Of a DNA stretch of 64,000 bases, positions 7,813 to 18,156 are shown piece by piece. The notes below the pieces were generated by a model, which made no database searches, was not told the origin of the DNA, and saw only the letters and a list, made by a program, of their open reading frames with translations. The position numbers and the translations under genes were made by a program. Each line of letters opens with the position of its first letter. Position 1 is the stretch's first letter. Source of the DNA: Prauserella_A sp040645195 (GTDB taxonomy: Bacteria; Actinomycetota; Actinomycetes; Mycobacteriales; Pseudonocardiaceae); the NCBI RefSeq assembly GCF_040645195.1, contig NZ_JBEYXW010000006.1, positions 186,001 to 250,000 of the forward strand, written 5' to 3'.

Positions 7813-9378
7813 ATGCGAGCTGAGCCGGATCCGCGAGCACGGCGCCGTGACGAGGCGGCCGAGTCGGGTGGGTTCGCCGATCTCATCGGCAGCCCGTTCC
7901 GGCTCGATCGGGACCGCATCGCGGCGTCGCCGTTCTTCGCCCGGCTGGGCGGCGTCACACAGGTCGTCAGCGCGGGCGGTTCGGGCCTGCTGCACAACCG
8001 GCTCACCCACAGCCTCAAGGTGGCCCAGGTCGCCAGGGCCATCGCGGAGCGGGTCACCACGAGCGAGGACTCCCGCGAGCTCGTCGCCAAGCTCGGCGGC
8101 TGCGATCCGGATGTCGCCGAGGCGGCCGCACTCGGCCACGATCTGGGCCACCCACCGTTCGGGCACCTCGGCGAGCAGGTTCTCGACCGCATCGCACGGC
8201 ACCGGTACGGCCTGCCCGATGGTTTCGAGGGCAACGCGCAGACGTTCCGCATCATCACCACGACCGAGGTCGGCGGCCCCACCCCGCAGGGGCTCAACCT
8301 CACGGCGGCGGCCCGCGCGGCGGTGCTGAAATACCCGTGGGCGCGGCTGCACTACCCCGATCCGCACCCCTCCGGCATGCGGGTGCCCCCGCGTGGCGCC
8401 GCCGAGCCGGACGAGGCGCCGGGGACCGGCTCGGTGAAGTTCTCCGTCTACTCCACCGATCTGGACGATTTCGAACAGTCCAGGGCACCGTTCGCCGGGC
8501 GGATCGAGAGCTGGCAGCAGACGGTCGAGGCCTCCGTGATGGACCTCGCCGACGACATCGCCTACGCCATCCACGACATTCAGGACTTTCACCGGATCGG
8601 CGTGCTGCAGCATGCCGCCGTGGCGACGGAGCTCGGCCAGTGGGTGGCGCGCCTCGGCGAGCTCGCAGCGCTGCCCACGGCCGCGCTGCGCGACGACCAC
8701 CGCAATCCCGGGCGCGCGCTGGAGTGGCTGCGCAGGCGAATGCACGCCAAGGACAGCTGGGTGGTCGACGACGAGGCGTTCGCCCAGGCGGTCGCGCGGG
8801 TACGCGCAGAGCTGGTGGACGAGCTACTGGCCATCCCGTTCGACGGGTCGATCGAGGCAGAGCAGGCCATGGCGCGGTTCTCGGCACGGTGGACCACGCG
8901 GCTGGTGGACGGCGTCCTGGTGACTCCCGCGCCGTCCACCCGCACCGGGCACGTGACACTGCAGCCGGCGCAGTGGCATGAGGTGCAGGTGCTCAAGTTC
9001 GTCCACCGGCGGTTCGTGTTGCAACGACCCGATCTGGCGCTGCACCAGCGCGGGCAGGCGAGCATGCTCACCAACCTCGTGGACGCGCTCGACGCGTGGC
9101 TGACCGACCGCGACGAGGCCCACCGCCTGCCACGGCGGTTGCACGACCTGGTGGAGCTGGCGCGTGCCGAGTACACCGCGCTGGCGCAGGGTGCGCCGGG
9201 GCTGCTCATCGGCGCGACCGGTGAGCCCGTCCGGGGGACCGACGCCGTGCGTGTCCTGGCGCGGGGGCGTGCGGTGACGGACTTCGTCGCCTCACTGACC
9301 GACCGGCAGGCCGGCAGCATGCTCGACGCGATCTCCGGCCGCGCGACCCAGCCCTGGTCGGAGTCGTTCGTCCTGTGA
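7813..9378 (+). CDS. dgt: Deoxyguanosinetriphosphate triphosphohydrolase-like protein
   Basis: This HD-domain dNTPase cleaves dNTPs to the nucleoside and triphosphate, balancing precursor pools. It has 521 residues from the chosen ATG. The HD metal-binding motif is H109-D110 in LGHDLGHPPFGH, with an upstream histidine in LLHNRLTHSLKV and later the family segment SVMDLADDIAYAIHD. An in-frame ATG at 7807 is two codons longer, and the open frame extends further upstream without support; the -10-like TACGGT favours 7813. The stop overlaps the next GTG by four bases. Confidence 0.93.
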   Translation: MRAEPDPRARRRDEAAESGGFADLIGSPFRLDRDRIAASPFFARLGGVTQVVSAGGSGLLHNRLTHSLKVAQVARAIAERVTTSEDSRELVAKLGGCDPDVAEAAALGHDLGHPPFGHLGEQVLDRIARHRYGLPDGFEGNAQTFRIITTTEVGGPTPQGLNLTAAARAAVLKYPWARLHYPDPHPSGMRVPPRGAAEPDEAPGTGSVKFSVYSTDLDDFEQSRAPFAGRIESWQQTVEASVMDLADDIAYAIHDIQDFHRIGVLQHAAVATELGQWVARLGELAALPTAALRDDHRNPGRALEWLRRRMHAKDSWVVDDEAFAQAVARVRAELVDELLAIPFDGSIEAEQAMARFSARWTTRLVDGVLVTPAPSTRTGHVTLQPAQWHEVQVLKFVHRRFVLQRPDLALHQRGQASMLTNLVDALDAWLTDRDEAHRLPRRLHDLVELARAEYTALAQGAPGLLIGATGEPVRGTDAVRVLARGRAVTDFVASLTDRQAGSMLDAISGRATQPWSESFVL

Positions 9379-10052
9379 GCACGCGGGCCAGGCAGGTGCG
9401 CGGCGGCGGCCGTGCCGTCGAGGTGCAGCCGGAACGGCTGGCGGGCTGGTTCGAGCGTTTCGCCGAACGCAACGACGGCGCCACCGGCACCCGGTACACG
9501 TCGGCCGAGGTGGTCGTGACGGCAGGCAACGGTGCCACCGCGACCGTGGCGGTGCCGTTCCCGCCGCTGGCCGCGGACGGCGCGCTGGCGGGGCTGGACG
9601 TCGGCCCGCTCGTCGCGCACGCCGCCACGCCGCGCCGGATCGGCCTGCTGCTGGTGCGGCTGGGCGGGCACAGCGTCGGAATCGCCGAGCACGGCAACGT
9701 GGTGCTCTCGCGCACCGACCGGCACCTCGTGCACGGCCGTAGCGCGGCGGGTGGCTGGTCCCAGCAACGGTTCGCCCGCCGCCGTGCGGGCCAGGCACGG
9801 CAGGCGTTGCGCGCCGCCGCGGACGACGCTGCCGAGGTACTCCTGCCCAGGCTGTCCGAACTGGACGGTGTGGTGCTCGGCGGTGACCGTCGTGCGCTCG
9901 ACGACCTCGGTGCCGACACCCGGCTGGCGCCGTTGTTCGCGCTGGCCACGCCGCGGGTGCTCGACATCGCCGAGCCCCGCCGGTCGGTACTCGACGAGGC
10001 CGCCGAGCGGGCGCGTGCGGTGGAGATCGTGGTGCGCGACCGCGAGCAATAA
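9375..10052 (+). CDS. acVLRF1 family peptidyl-tRNA hydrolase (Vms1-like release factor)
   Basis: The 225-residue product matches the actinobacterial Vms1-like release-factor family (acVLRF1), related to eukaryotic Vms1/ANKZF1, which frees nascent chains from stalled ribosomes. The key segment is GWSQQRFARRR near residue 122, corresponding to the catalytic loop with a conserved glutamine. Around it are a small beta-rich N-terminal domain and a C-terminal part containing VVLGGDRRAL. The GTG start overlaps the dgt stop (GTGA), so the two are coupled. The family assignment rests on motif recognition; activity is inferred. Confidence 0.8.
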   Translation: MSTRARQVRGGGRAVEVQPERLAGWFERFAERNDGATGTRYTSAEVVVTAGNGATATVAVPFPPLAADGALAGLDVGPLVAHAATPRRIGLLLVRLGGHSVGIAEHGNVVLSRTDRHLVHGRSAAGGWSQQRFARRRAGQARQALRAAADDAAEVLLPRLSELDGVVLGGDRRALDDLGADTRLAPLFALATPRVLDIAEPRRSVLDEAAERARAVEIVVRDREQ

Positions 10053-10158
10053 CGCAGTCCGTACACTGGGTGTCGTGGTCGTTCGCCTGGAGTAGCAGCC
10101 CCGCCCCGCGTGGGAGATCCATGCTGCCCAGTTCCGCTTCGACGCCACGGAGACTGCT

Positions 10159-11787
<1,629 letters not shown>

Positions 11788-11979
11788 GTTGGGCCGCTAC
11801 CAAATACCCACCTACATCGTTAGTTGATGTTCGGTAAACACCGAGTCGGCCCAATATCGTGATGGGTTTCGCAGGTTTTTGGCCCGTCGTCTGGCATTCG
11901 GCCGCTTGGTGTTCGATCATTGCGGCGGCAGGGGTCAAATGTGGCCCGAAAACACCATACGGGCGGAAGGTGGATGGAC

Positions 11980-12189
11980 GTGGCAGACCTGAAGAAGGGC
12001 GCGCGCATCACCGGAAACACGCGCGACAAGTTAGCCGCCGATCTGAAGAAGAAATACGAGAAGGGGGCGAGCATTCGCTCGCTGGCGGAGTCGACCGGAC
12101 GTTCATACGGTTTCGTGCACCGGGTGCTCTCGGAATCCGGCGTGCAGCTCCGCGGTCGCGGCGGCGCGACGCGCGTCAAGAAGAAGTAA
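11980..12189 (+). CDS. Small helix-turn-helix protein (Rv1473A-like)
   Basis: This is a 69-residue basic protein with one helix-turn-helix: YEKGASIRSLAESTGRSYG forms the two helices, followed by VHRVLSESGV and a lysine-rich tail. The GTG at 11980 is preferred because GGAAGG ends nine bases upstream and the product then begins VADLKKGARITG; an ATG two codons earlier (11974) is too close to that site. It follows the ABC-F gene as Rv1473A follows Rv1473 in Mycobacterium tuberculosis. It probably binds DNA; its targets are unknown. Its 3' end overlaps the convergent neighbour by 14 bp. Confidence 0.88.
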   Translation: MADLKKGARITGNTRDKLAADLKKKYEKGASIRSLAESTGRSYGFVHRVLSESGVQLRGRGGATRVKKK

Positions 12190-13498
12190 GAGGGGCAGTC
12201 CCAGGCTCGGTGGCGGGGCCGCGTTTCGCGGTAGCAAGGGGAGTCGCATCGCGATCCGGGAGGCACAGCATCGCCCCGAGCAGGACAACCGGGTACACCA
12301 GATAACCGAAGCGTGTGGCCGGCGTGAGCATTGTGAAGGTGCCGAGGCCGACCGCGATGCGCAGGAATGCCTGCGCGCCGGTCGTGGGCGGCCGCCGCAC
12401 GATCCACACGAAGATCGCCAGCGCCGCGGTGCCGAGCAGACCAAAGGCAATCGCCTTGCCGACAGTGCCGGTGCTGGCGATCAGGTGGCCCGGTAGCGGG
12501 CTCGCGGCCGGTGAGGTCACGGCCCCGAGCCCGGCTGGGAACCGGATCACGTGCTCGACGAACGCCTGGGGGTTTACCAGGTACACAGGCACGTTCACTG
12601 CCGCGCACACGCCGAGGAACACCAGCGTGAACCGGGCGAGTGCGCCGCGGCCGAGCCGGGCCAGCACCAGCGCCCCGAGTACCACGACGGCGGGCAGCAC
12701 GATCAGCTTCGCGCTGGTGACCAACGCGACCACGCCGGCAGCGGCCAGTGGGCGGTCGATCGCGGCGAGCGTTGCACCCAGCACGAGCAGGCCGGCAATC
12801 GCCAGATCGGGTCCCGCCGTGGCCCAGGTCAGCGCGGTGAGCGGGAAGATCGCGACGAGCTGTGCCGCGCGAACGGGGACCGCGGGCCTGCCCAGTAGCC
12901 GGAGTGCACCCCACACGCAGAGCACCGCGGTGAGCGCGAAGTACAACCGCGCATCGGTCAGCGCGTCCACCACAGGTGTGCCGCCGACCAGTGCGCGCGG
13001 CAGACCGAACAGCGCCATCACGGGACCGTAGGGCGTGTAGTCGTTGACGACGGGAGCGCGGCCGAGCGCGTCGACGTCGACATAGGGGGTCCCGGTCGAC
13101 AGCAGCAGGCTCGCCGAGCGTTCGATCACCCAGACCTCGGGCTGCGCACTCCACGCCCCCGGCGTCTCCACCCAGTCGCCGCCGTACAGTCTGCGGGCGA
13201 CGAGGAGCGTCAACGGCACGATCATCGCGACCACCCCGACGGCTCCGACGCCCATCCAGCGCGACCGCCACCAACCATCCCGCGCGCGGGGCGTCAGCCG
13301 CAGCCAGCAGGCGTGCACGAGTGCGAGGCCGTAGCCGGCGACCGCGACGGTCGCCCAGACCCGGAATCCGTAGTGCTTGTCCGTCAGCGCCAGCGCGACC
13401 GCGTAACCGGTGCACAGCAGGTAGAAAACGATGTCCAGTCCCAGTGGGCGTTCCTGCCAGCTCGCGCGCAGCCACCCTGGAACCGGAACTCTCCCCAT
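12176..13498 (-). CDS. Polytopic membrane glycosyltransferase, GT87/DUF2029-like
   Basis: The 440-residue protein has roughly ten or more hydrophobic segments. After the first two comes a large outer loop holding DYTPYGPVMALF and paired acidic and aromatic residues, the layout of polyprenol-phosphate mannosyltransferases of the GT87/DUF2029 group. Such enzymes use lipid-linked sugars on the outer face of the membrane to build lipoglycans. The ATG at 13498 opens MGRVPVPGW; longer readings upstream run into the divergent ABC gene. No polysaccharide cluster surrounds it, so the acceptor is unknown. Confidence 0.75.
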   Translation of the reverse strand: MGRVPVPGWLRASWQERPLGLDIVFYLLCTGYAVALALTDKHYGFRVWATVAVAGYGLALVHACWLRLTPRARDGWWRSRWMGVGAVGVVAMIVPLTLLVARRLYGGDWVETPGAWSAQPEVWVIERSASLLLSTGTPYVDVDALGRAPVVNDYTPYGPVMALFGLPRALVGGTPVVDALTDARLYFALTAVLCVWGALRLLGRPAVPVRAAQLVAIFPLTALTWATAGPDLAIAGLLVLGATLAAIDRPLAAAGVVALVTSAKLIVLPAVVVLGALVLARLGRGALARFTLVFLGVCAAVNVPVYLVNPQAFVEHVIRFPAGLGAVTSPAASPLPGHLIASTGTVGKAIAFGLLGTAALAIFVWIVRRPPTTGAQAFLRIAVGLGTFTMLTPATRFGYLVYPVVLLGAMLCLPDRDATPLATAKRGPATEPGTAPLTSS

Positions 13499-13655
13499 GG
13501 TGATCAGGTTAGGTGATGGCGCGGGAGGCGTCGGACCGCTGGCGCAAAATAAGCTGACGCGTTGGGAAGGATCACGTGTCACCTGGTGTTGTGCAGGACA
13601 TATCGGTGAAGAAGCTCGACTATTGTCGAGGTATTCGGGAAGGGTTGGCGGGCGG

Positions 13656-15524
13656 ATGGACAACACCTGGTCTCTGCTGAACGGGGCGATGAGATCGGCG
13701 GACCTGCCACAGGGCCTGCGCCGCGGCACAGTCCGGCGGGTCGCGCGTTTCGCGCGGCCGCACTGGCCCCGGCTCGTCGTCTTCCTCGTGCTCACGGTCG
13801 TCTCCGCGGTGCTGGCGGTGAGCACCCCGCTGCTCGCAGGCCGGGTGGTCAACGAGATCGTGCACGGGGGAGCGGTCAGCACAGTCGTCTGGCTGGCGAT
13901 CATCATTGCGGCGCTGGCGATCGCCGATGCGGGGCTCGGCCTCGCCGAGCGCTGGCAGTCGGCGCGCATCGGTGAGGGACTCATCTTCGACCTGCGCCGG
14001 GCGGTGTTCGAGCACGTGCAGCGCATGCCCATCGCGTTTTTCACCCGCACCCGCACGGGCGCGCTCGTCAGCAGGCTCAACAACGACGTCATCGGCGCGC
14101 AGCGCACCTTCACCGCGACCCTGTCCGGGCTGGTCACCAACGTGATCCAGCTCGTGCTGTCGGTGGCTGTGATGGTGACGCTGTCCTGGCAGGTCACTTT
14201 GCTGGCGCTGGTGCTGCTGCCGGTGTTCGTGCTGCCTGCGCGGCGGATCGGCAAGCGCATGGCCGACCTGCAGCGCGAGTCCGCCCAGCTGAACGCCTCG
14301 ATGACCACGCAGATGACCGAGCGGTTCTCCGCTCCGGGCGCCACGCTCGTCAAGCTCTTCGGCAGGCCGCAGGTGGAAGCCGCGGACTTCGGCGCAAGGG
14401 CGGGCCGGGTGCGTGACATCGGTATACGGACGGCGATGCTGACGCGCTGGTTCATGACCAGCCTCACGCTGGTGTCGGCGCTCGCGCTGGCGCTGGTGTA
14501 CGGGCTGGGTGGCACGCTGGCCCTGCGCGGCGAGCTCGCAGCCGGCACGGTCGTGTCGCTCGCGCTGCTGCTGACGCGGCTCTACACACCGCTGACCGCG
14601 CTGGCGAACGTGCGCGTCGACGTCATGACGGCGTTCGTGTCGTTCGAGCGGGTGTTCGAGGTGCTCGACCTCGACCCGATGATCAAGGAGAAGAACAACC
14701 CGCGGGAGGTTCCCGCCGGTGCTGTGTCGGTGGAGTTCGACAACGTCCGTTTCGCCTACCCGGCGGCGGACAAGTACTCGCTCGCCTCACTGGAAGAGGT
14801 GTCCACACTGGACAATCGAGGCGGGGAGGTGGTCCTGCACGGGGTGAGCTTCCGCGCCGAGCCGGGGCAGCTGGTGGCGCTGGTCGGCTCCTCGGGTGCG
14901 GGGAAGTCGACGATCGCCTCGCTGCTGCCCCGCCTCTATGACGTGGATGCGGGTGCGGTGCGACTGTCCGGTGTGGACGTCCGCGACCTCGGCTTCGCCT
15001 CGCTGCGGGACACCATCGGCGTGGTGACGCAGGACGGGCACCTGTTCCACGACACGATTCGCGCCAACCTCGCCTACGCCCGGCCGGGAGCTGCCGACGC
15101 GCAGCTGTGGGCGGCGCTGGAGCGCGCACGGCTGGCCCAGCTGGTGCGCTCGCTGCCGGACGGGCTCGACACGATCGTCGGTGAGCGCGGCTATCGGCTC
15201 TCAGGCGGGGAGCGGCAGCGGCTCACGATCGCGCGGCTGCTGCTCGCGCATCCCCGTGTGGTCGTGCTGGACGAGGCCACCGCACACCTGGACTCGGAGT
15301 CCGAGGCGGCGGTCGGGGAGGCGCTCGCCGACGCACTCGAGGGCCGCACGGCGCTCGTCATCGCACACCGGCTGTCGACCATCCGGGCCGCCGACCGCAT
15401 CCTCGTGGTGGAGGCTGGACGCATCGTCGAGCACGGAACCCACGAGCAGCTGCTCGCCGCTGATGGCCGCTACGCCGAGCTCTACCGGACGCAGTTCCGG
15501 GAAGAGACGCCTACCGCGGCATGA
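13656..15524 (+). CDS. ABC exporter, fused membrane and ATPase domains
   Basis: This is a half-size exporter of 622 residues. The transmembrane domain with six segments spans about residues 40-320 and starts after a basic lead containing RRVARFARPHWPR. The ATPase domain has Walker A GSSGAGKST near 410, signature LSGGERQRLTI near 514 and VVLDEATAHLDSES. An insertion between the core and the ATPase (about 345-400) is acidic and may be flexible. The ATG at 13656 follows a GA-rich stretch. The stop overlaps the start of an alpha/beta hydrolase gene, so the two are probably co-expressed. The substrate is not evident; lipid or peptide export is typical. Confidence 0.9.
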   Translation: MDNTWSLLNGAMRSADLPQGLRRGTVRRVARFARPHWPRLVVFLVLTVVSAVLAVSTPLLAGRVVNEIVHGGAVSTVVWLAIIIAALAIADAGLGLAERWQSARIGEGLIFDLRRAVFEHVQRMPIAFFTRTRTGALVSRLNNDVIGAQRTFTATLSGLVTNVIQLVLSVAVMVTLSWQVTLLALVLLPVFVLPARRIGKRMADLQRESAQLNASMTTQMTERFSAPGATLVKLFGRPQVEAADFGARAGRVRDIGIRTAMLTRWFMTSLTLVSALALALVYGLGGTLALRGELAAGTVVSLALLLTRLYTPLTALANVRVDVMTAFVSFERVFEVLDLDPMIKEKNNPREVPAGAVSVEFDNVRFAYPAADKYSLASLEEVSTLDNRGGEVVLHGVSFRAEPGQLVALVGSSGAGKSTIASLLPRLYDVDAGAVRLSGVDVRDLGFASLRDTIGVVTQDGHLFHDTIRANLAYARPGAADAQLWAALERARLAQLVRSLPDGLDTIVGERGYRLSGGERQRLTIARLLLAHPRVVVLDEATAHLDSESEAAVGEALADALEGRTALVIAHRLSTIRAADRILVVEAGRIVEHGTHEQLLAADGRYAELYRTQFREETPTAA

Positions 15525-16231
15525 GGAGGTCATGGTTGACGGCGGATGAGCCGGTGCTGAGTGTCCAGCGGCCTGCGGTTCCCGCTCGCGCGGTCGCCCT
15601 TGTGTTGCATGGGGGTGCGGAGCACGGTGCCGGAACAGTGCAGCCGTGGCGGCTGGCGTACCTGCGGATGGTTCCCTTCGGCCAAGTGCTGCGCGCGGCA
15701 GGCGCCCGCCATGGGCTCGAGGTGCGGCTGCTGCGCAACCGGGTGCGGGGCTGGAACGAGCCGGTGCTCGACCCGGTCGTCGACGCGCGGTGGGCGCTCG
15801 ACCGCATCCGGGCCGAACGCCCCGGCCTGCCCGTGCTGCTGGTCGGCCACTCGATGGGCGGCAGGGTGGCCCTGCGGGTCGCCGATGACCCCGCCGTGAC
15901 CGGTGTGTGCGCGCTGGCGCCATGGACACCGCCCGGTGAGCCGGTCGACGCGGTCGGCGGCCGCGCCGTCGTGATCGTGCACGGCACGCGGGACCAGATC
16001 ACCAGCCCCGGAAGCTCCTACGACTTCGCCGGGCGGGCCGACTCGGCGGCGGCCCGGCTGGCGCGGTTCGAGCTGGCCGGTGAGGGACACGCGATGCTGC
16101 GCAGGCCGGGGGTGTGGAACCGGCTGGTCGCGGCGTTCATGACGGACCTGCTCGGCCTCGCTCCCGCCGATCCGATGCTGGCCGGGGCATGGGCCAAGCC
16201 CACCGGGGAGCGGCTGCGGATACCGGTGTGA
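15521..16231 (+). CDS. Alpha/beta hydrolase
   Basis: The 236-residue soluble hydrolase carries the oxyanion segment VLHGGAEHG near residue 30, the nucleophile elbow GHSMGGRVA near 110, an acid in HGTRDQITSPG near 150 and the histidine in GEGHAMLRRPG near 188, a complete Ser-Asp-His set in the right order. The ATG overlaps the exporter stop (ATGA), and AGGAGG just inside the gene offers a later in-frame alternative that would not alter the fold. The substrate is unknown; coupling suggests that it acts on something related to the exporter. Confidence 0.85.
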   Translation: MRRSWLTADEPVLSVQRPAVPARAVALVLHGGAEHGAGTVQPWRLAYLRMVPFGQVLRAAGARHGLEVRLLRNRVRGWNEPVLDPVVDARWALDRIRAERPGLPVLLVGHSMGGRVALRVADDPAVTGVCALAPWTPPGEPVDAVGGRAVVIVHGTRDQITSPGSSYDFAGRADSAAARLARFELAGEGHAMLRRPGVWNRLVAAFMTDLLGLAPADPMLAGAWAKPTGERLRIPV

Positions 16232-16395
16232 CCGGCTGGCAGCTGTTTTCCGGATAGCTGAGCGTCCGGTGTCTTTCTTCCGGCGGCGGAGCGTGGCGCG
16301 CACAACCTGTTCGGGGGACTGCGCGTCCATGGGATGGACGGGTGCGGTTAAGTAATGCCGCACGCAGGCCACGACGCACCGATCAGGAGACGGCG

Positions 16396-17571
16396 ATGAC
16401 GTATGGCGGGCACTACGGCGGACAGCAGCCTCCTCACCGCCGGCCGCCACGTGGACCACGGCAGCACCAGAGCGCCCAGATGATGCCCGTGCCAGGCAGC
16501 GAGCGTGCCGGGCAGGCACCGCCACCGCGGAACCGCCCGCCCCAGCAGCCCACCCGCGTGGCGCCCCAGCCGTCGTTCGCGCCGCCCGGGGACGAGCAGC
16601 TGCCGCCCGAGCGCCCGCGTAAGCGCAGGAGGCTGACGTTCGGCCGGGTGCTGATGGTGCTGTTGCTGGTGTTCGTCCTGGCGCTCGGTGGGGTGTGGCT
16701 CTACCTCGAGAACTCGATCAACCGCATTGACGCGCTGCCCGACTACGAGGGCAGGCCCGCGGCGGCGTCCGGCACCAACTGGCTCATTGTGGGCTCCGAC
16801 TCGCGGGCGGGGCTGGACGCCGAACAGCAGGCGCAGCTGAACACCGGTGACGCGGGTGGGCAGCGCACCGACACGATCATGATCGCCCACATCCCGGACA
16901 ACGACACGGCGCCCACACTGCTCAGCCTGCCTCGTGACTCCAGGGTCGAGATCCCCGGGCATGGCGTCAGCAAGATCAATGCCGCCTTCGCGTTCGGTGG
17001 CGCGCCGCTGCTCGCGCAGACCGTCGAACAGGCCACCGGACTGCGAATCGACCATTACGCCGAGATCGGCTTCGGTGGGTTCGCCAACGTCGTCGACGCC
17101 ATGGGCGGCGTGGAGATGGACATCCCCGAGGAGATGCGCGACACCAAAACCGGCATCGTCATCCCCGCGGGCACGCAAACACTCGACGGCGCGCAGGCAC
17201 TCGGGTTCGTGCGCATGCGCTACAGCTCAGCCACGCCCCGTTCGGACCTCGACCGCATCGCCAACCAGCGGAAGTTCATCGGCGCCATGGTCAGCCAGAT
17301 GGCGAGCCCGTCGACGCTGCTGAACCCGTTCGCCGTGTTCCCGCTGCTGGCAGACGCTCCCGACGCGCTGACCATCGACACCAACGACCACCTGCACAAC
17401 CTGGTCGGGCTCGCGTGGGCCATGCGCGGCATCTCCGACGGTGGCGTGGTGACCACCACGATGCCCATCACGTCGGCCTCCGCAGAGCAGTGGGACGAGG
17501 AGAAGTCGCAGCAGCTCTTCGACGCCCTCCGCAACGACACCCCCATCCCCGACAGCGTCATCGTCAATTAG
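16396..17571 (+). CDS. LCP (LytR-CpsA-Psr) family cell-wall ligase
   Basis: LCP proteins attach anionic polymers, such as arabinogalactan or teichoic-acid-like glycans, to peptidoglycan outside the membrane. The 391 residues include a disordered Pro/Gln-rich cytoplasmic tail (1-80), one membrane segment near 83-103, and the LCP domain from about 125 with LIVGSDSRAG, the arginine-rich TDTIMIAHIP and SLPRDSRVEIPG, and later RMRYSSATPRSDLDRIANQ. The ATG at 16396 has GGAGA upstream; an earlier start would add an unsupported extension. The acceptor polymer cannot be told from the sequence. Confidence 0.93.
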   Translation: MTYGGHYGGQQPPHRRPPRGPRQHQSAQMMPVPGSERAGQAPPPRNRPPQQPTRVAPQPSFAPPGDEQLPPERPRKRRRLTFGRVLMVLLLVFVLALGGVWLYLENSINRIDALPDYEGRPAAASGTNWLIVGSDSRAGLDAEQQAQLNTGDAGGQRTDTIMIAHIPDNDTAPTLLSLPRDSRVEIPGHGVSKINAAFAFGGAPLLAQTVEQATGLRIDHYAEIGFGGFANVVDAMGGVEMDIPEEMRDTKTGIVIPAGTQTLDGAQALGFVRMRYSSATPRSDLDRIANQRKFIGAMVSQMASPSTLLNPFAVFPLLADAPDALTIDTNDHLHNLVGLAWAMRGISDGGVVTTTMPITSASAEQWDEEKSQQLFDALRNDTPIPDSVIVN

Positions 17572-17634
17572 AGGGTCTTGTGGTTGGTTTGCTTGGCGGT
17601 GCGGGTAGCGGTGTGGGCTGGGTGCGTGGTCGCA

Positions 17635-17649
17635 AGCGGCTTCGCCGCT
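17635..17649. terminator. Short hairpin between convergent lcp and bcp genes
   Basis: AGCGGC and GCCGCT flank a TTC loop, giving a 6-bp GC-rich stem between two convergent genes. There is no T-run, as is common for terminators in high-GC actinomycetes. It is a weak call based on position and pairing only. Confidence 0.35.
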
Positions 17650-17676
17650 CGTGAGGGGTTTACCTGGTTGCGCGCT

Positions 17677-18132
17677 TCAGCTGGTGCGGGTGCGGAGCAC
17701 CTCTAGGGCCTGGTCGGCGTGCACGGACATCCGTAGCTCGCTCTTGATCACGGCGAGCACCGTGCGGTCGGTGTCGATGACGAACGTGTGCCGCTTGGTG
17801 AGCAGGGGACCGAACCTGCGGCGTACACCGAACTGGGTCGCCACCGCGCCGTCGGCATCGGAGAGCAAGGGAAAGTCGAAGCCGTTCGTGGTGGAGAACT
17901 GCCGCTGCTTGTCGACCGGGTCGGGGCTGATGCCGACCCGGTGAGCGCCGGCATCGCGGAACTCCGCTGCGAGGTCGCGGAACTGGCAGCTCTCCGCAGT
18001 GCAGCCGGGCGTCATCGCGGCCGGGTAGAAGAACAGCACCACGGGGCCGGTCTCGAGGAACTCCGCCAGGCTGCGCGGCTTGGCGTTGTCGTCGGGCAGC
18101 GTGAACTCCGGTGCGTGGTCTCCCTGCTTCAT
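17677..18132 (-). CDS. bcp: Peroxiredoxin, Bcp/AhpC-TSA type
   Basis: This thioredoxin-dependent peroxidase reduces hydroperoxides in the cytoplasm. Within 151 residues, the peroxidatic cysteine is in PAAMTPGCTAESCQFRD, with a second cysteine five residues later as in the atypical two-cysteine Bcp subgroup (CxxxxC). The catalytic threonine (MTPGC) and a downstream arginine (FGVRRRFGP) are present. The family usually has FYPKDxTPGCT; here lysine-aspartate is replaced by AAM. It lies between a convergent LCP gene and the GGDEF-EAL gene. Confidence 0.9.
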   Translation of the reverse strand: MKQGDHAPEFTLPDDNAKPRSLAEFLETGPVVLFFYPAAMTPGCTAESCQFRDLAAEFRDAGAHRVGISPDPVDKQRQFSTTNGFDFPLLSDADGAVATQFGVRRRFGPLLTKRHTFVIDTDRTVLAVIKSELRMSVHADQALEVLRTRTS

Positions 18133-18156
18133 GGCCGTGATCGTACGCGCGAGGGG

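Noticed and set aside
12176..14548. A 790-residue minus-strand protein including the mannosyltransferase
   Set aside because: The extra N-terminal 350 residues are antisense to the ABC exporter gene and low in complexity; the membrane protein starts cleanly at 13498.
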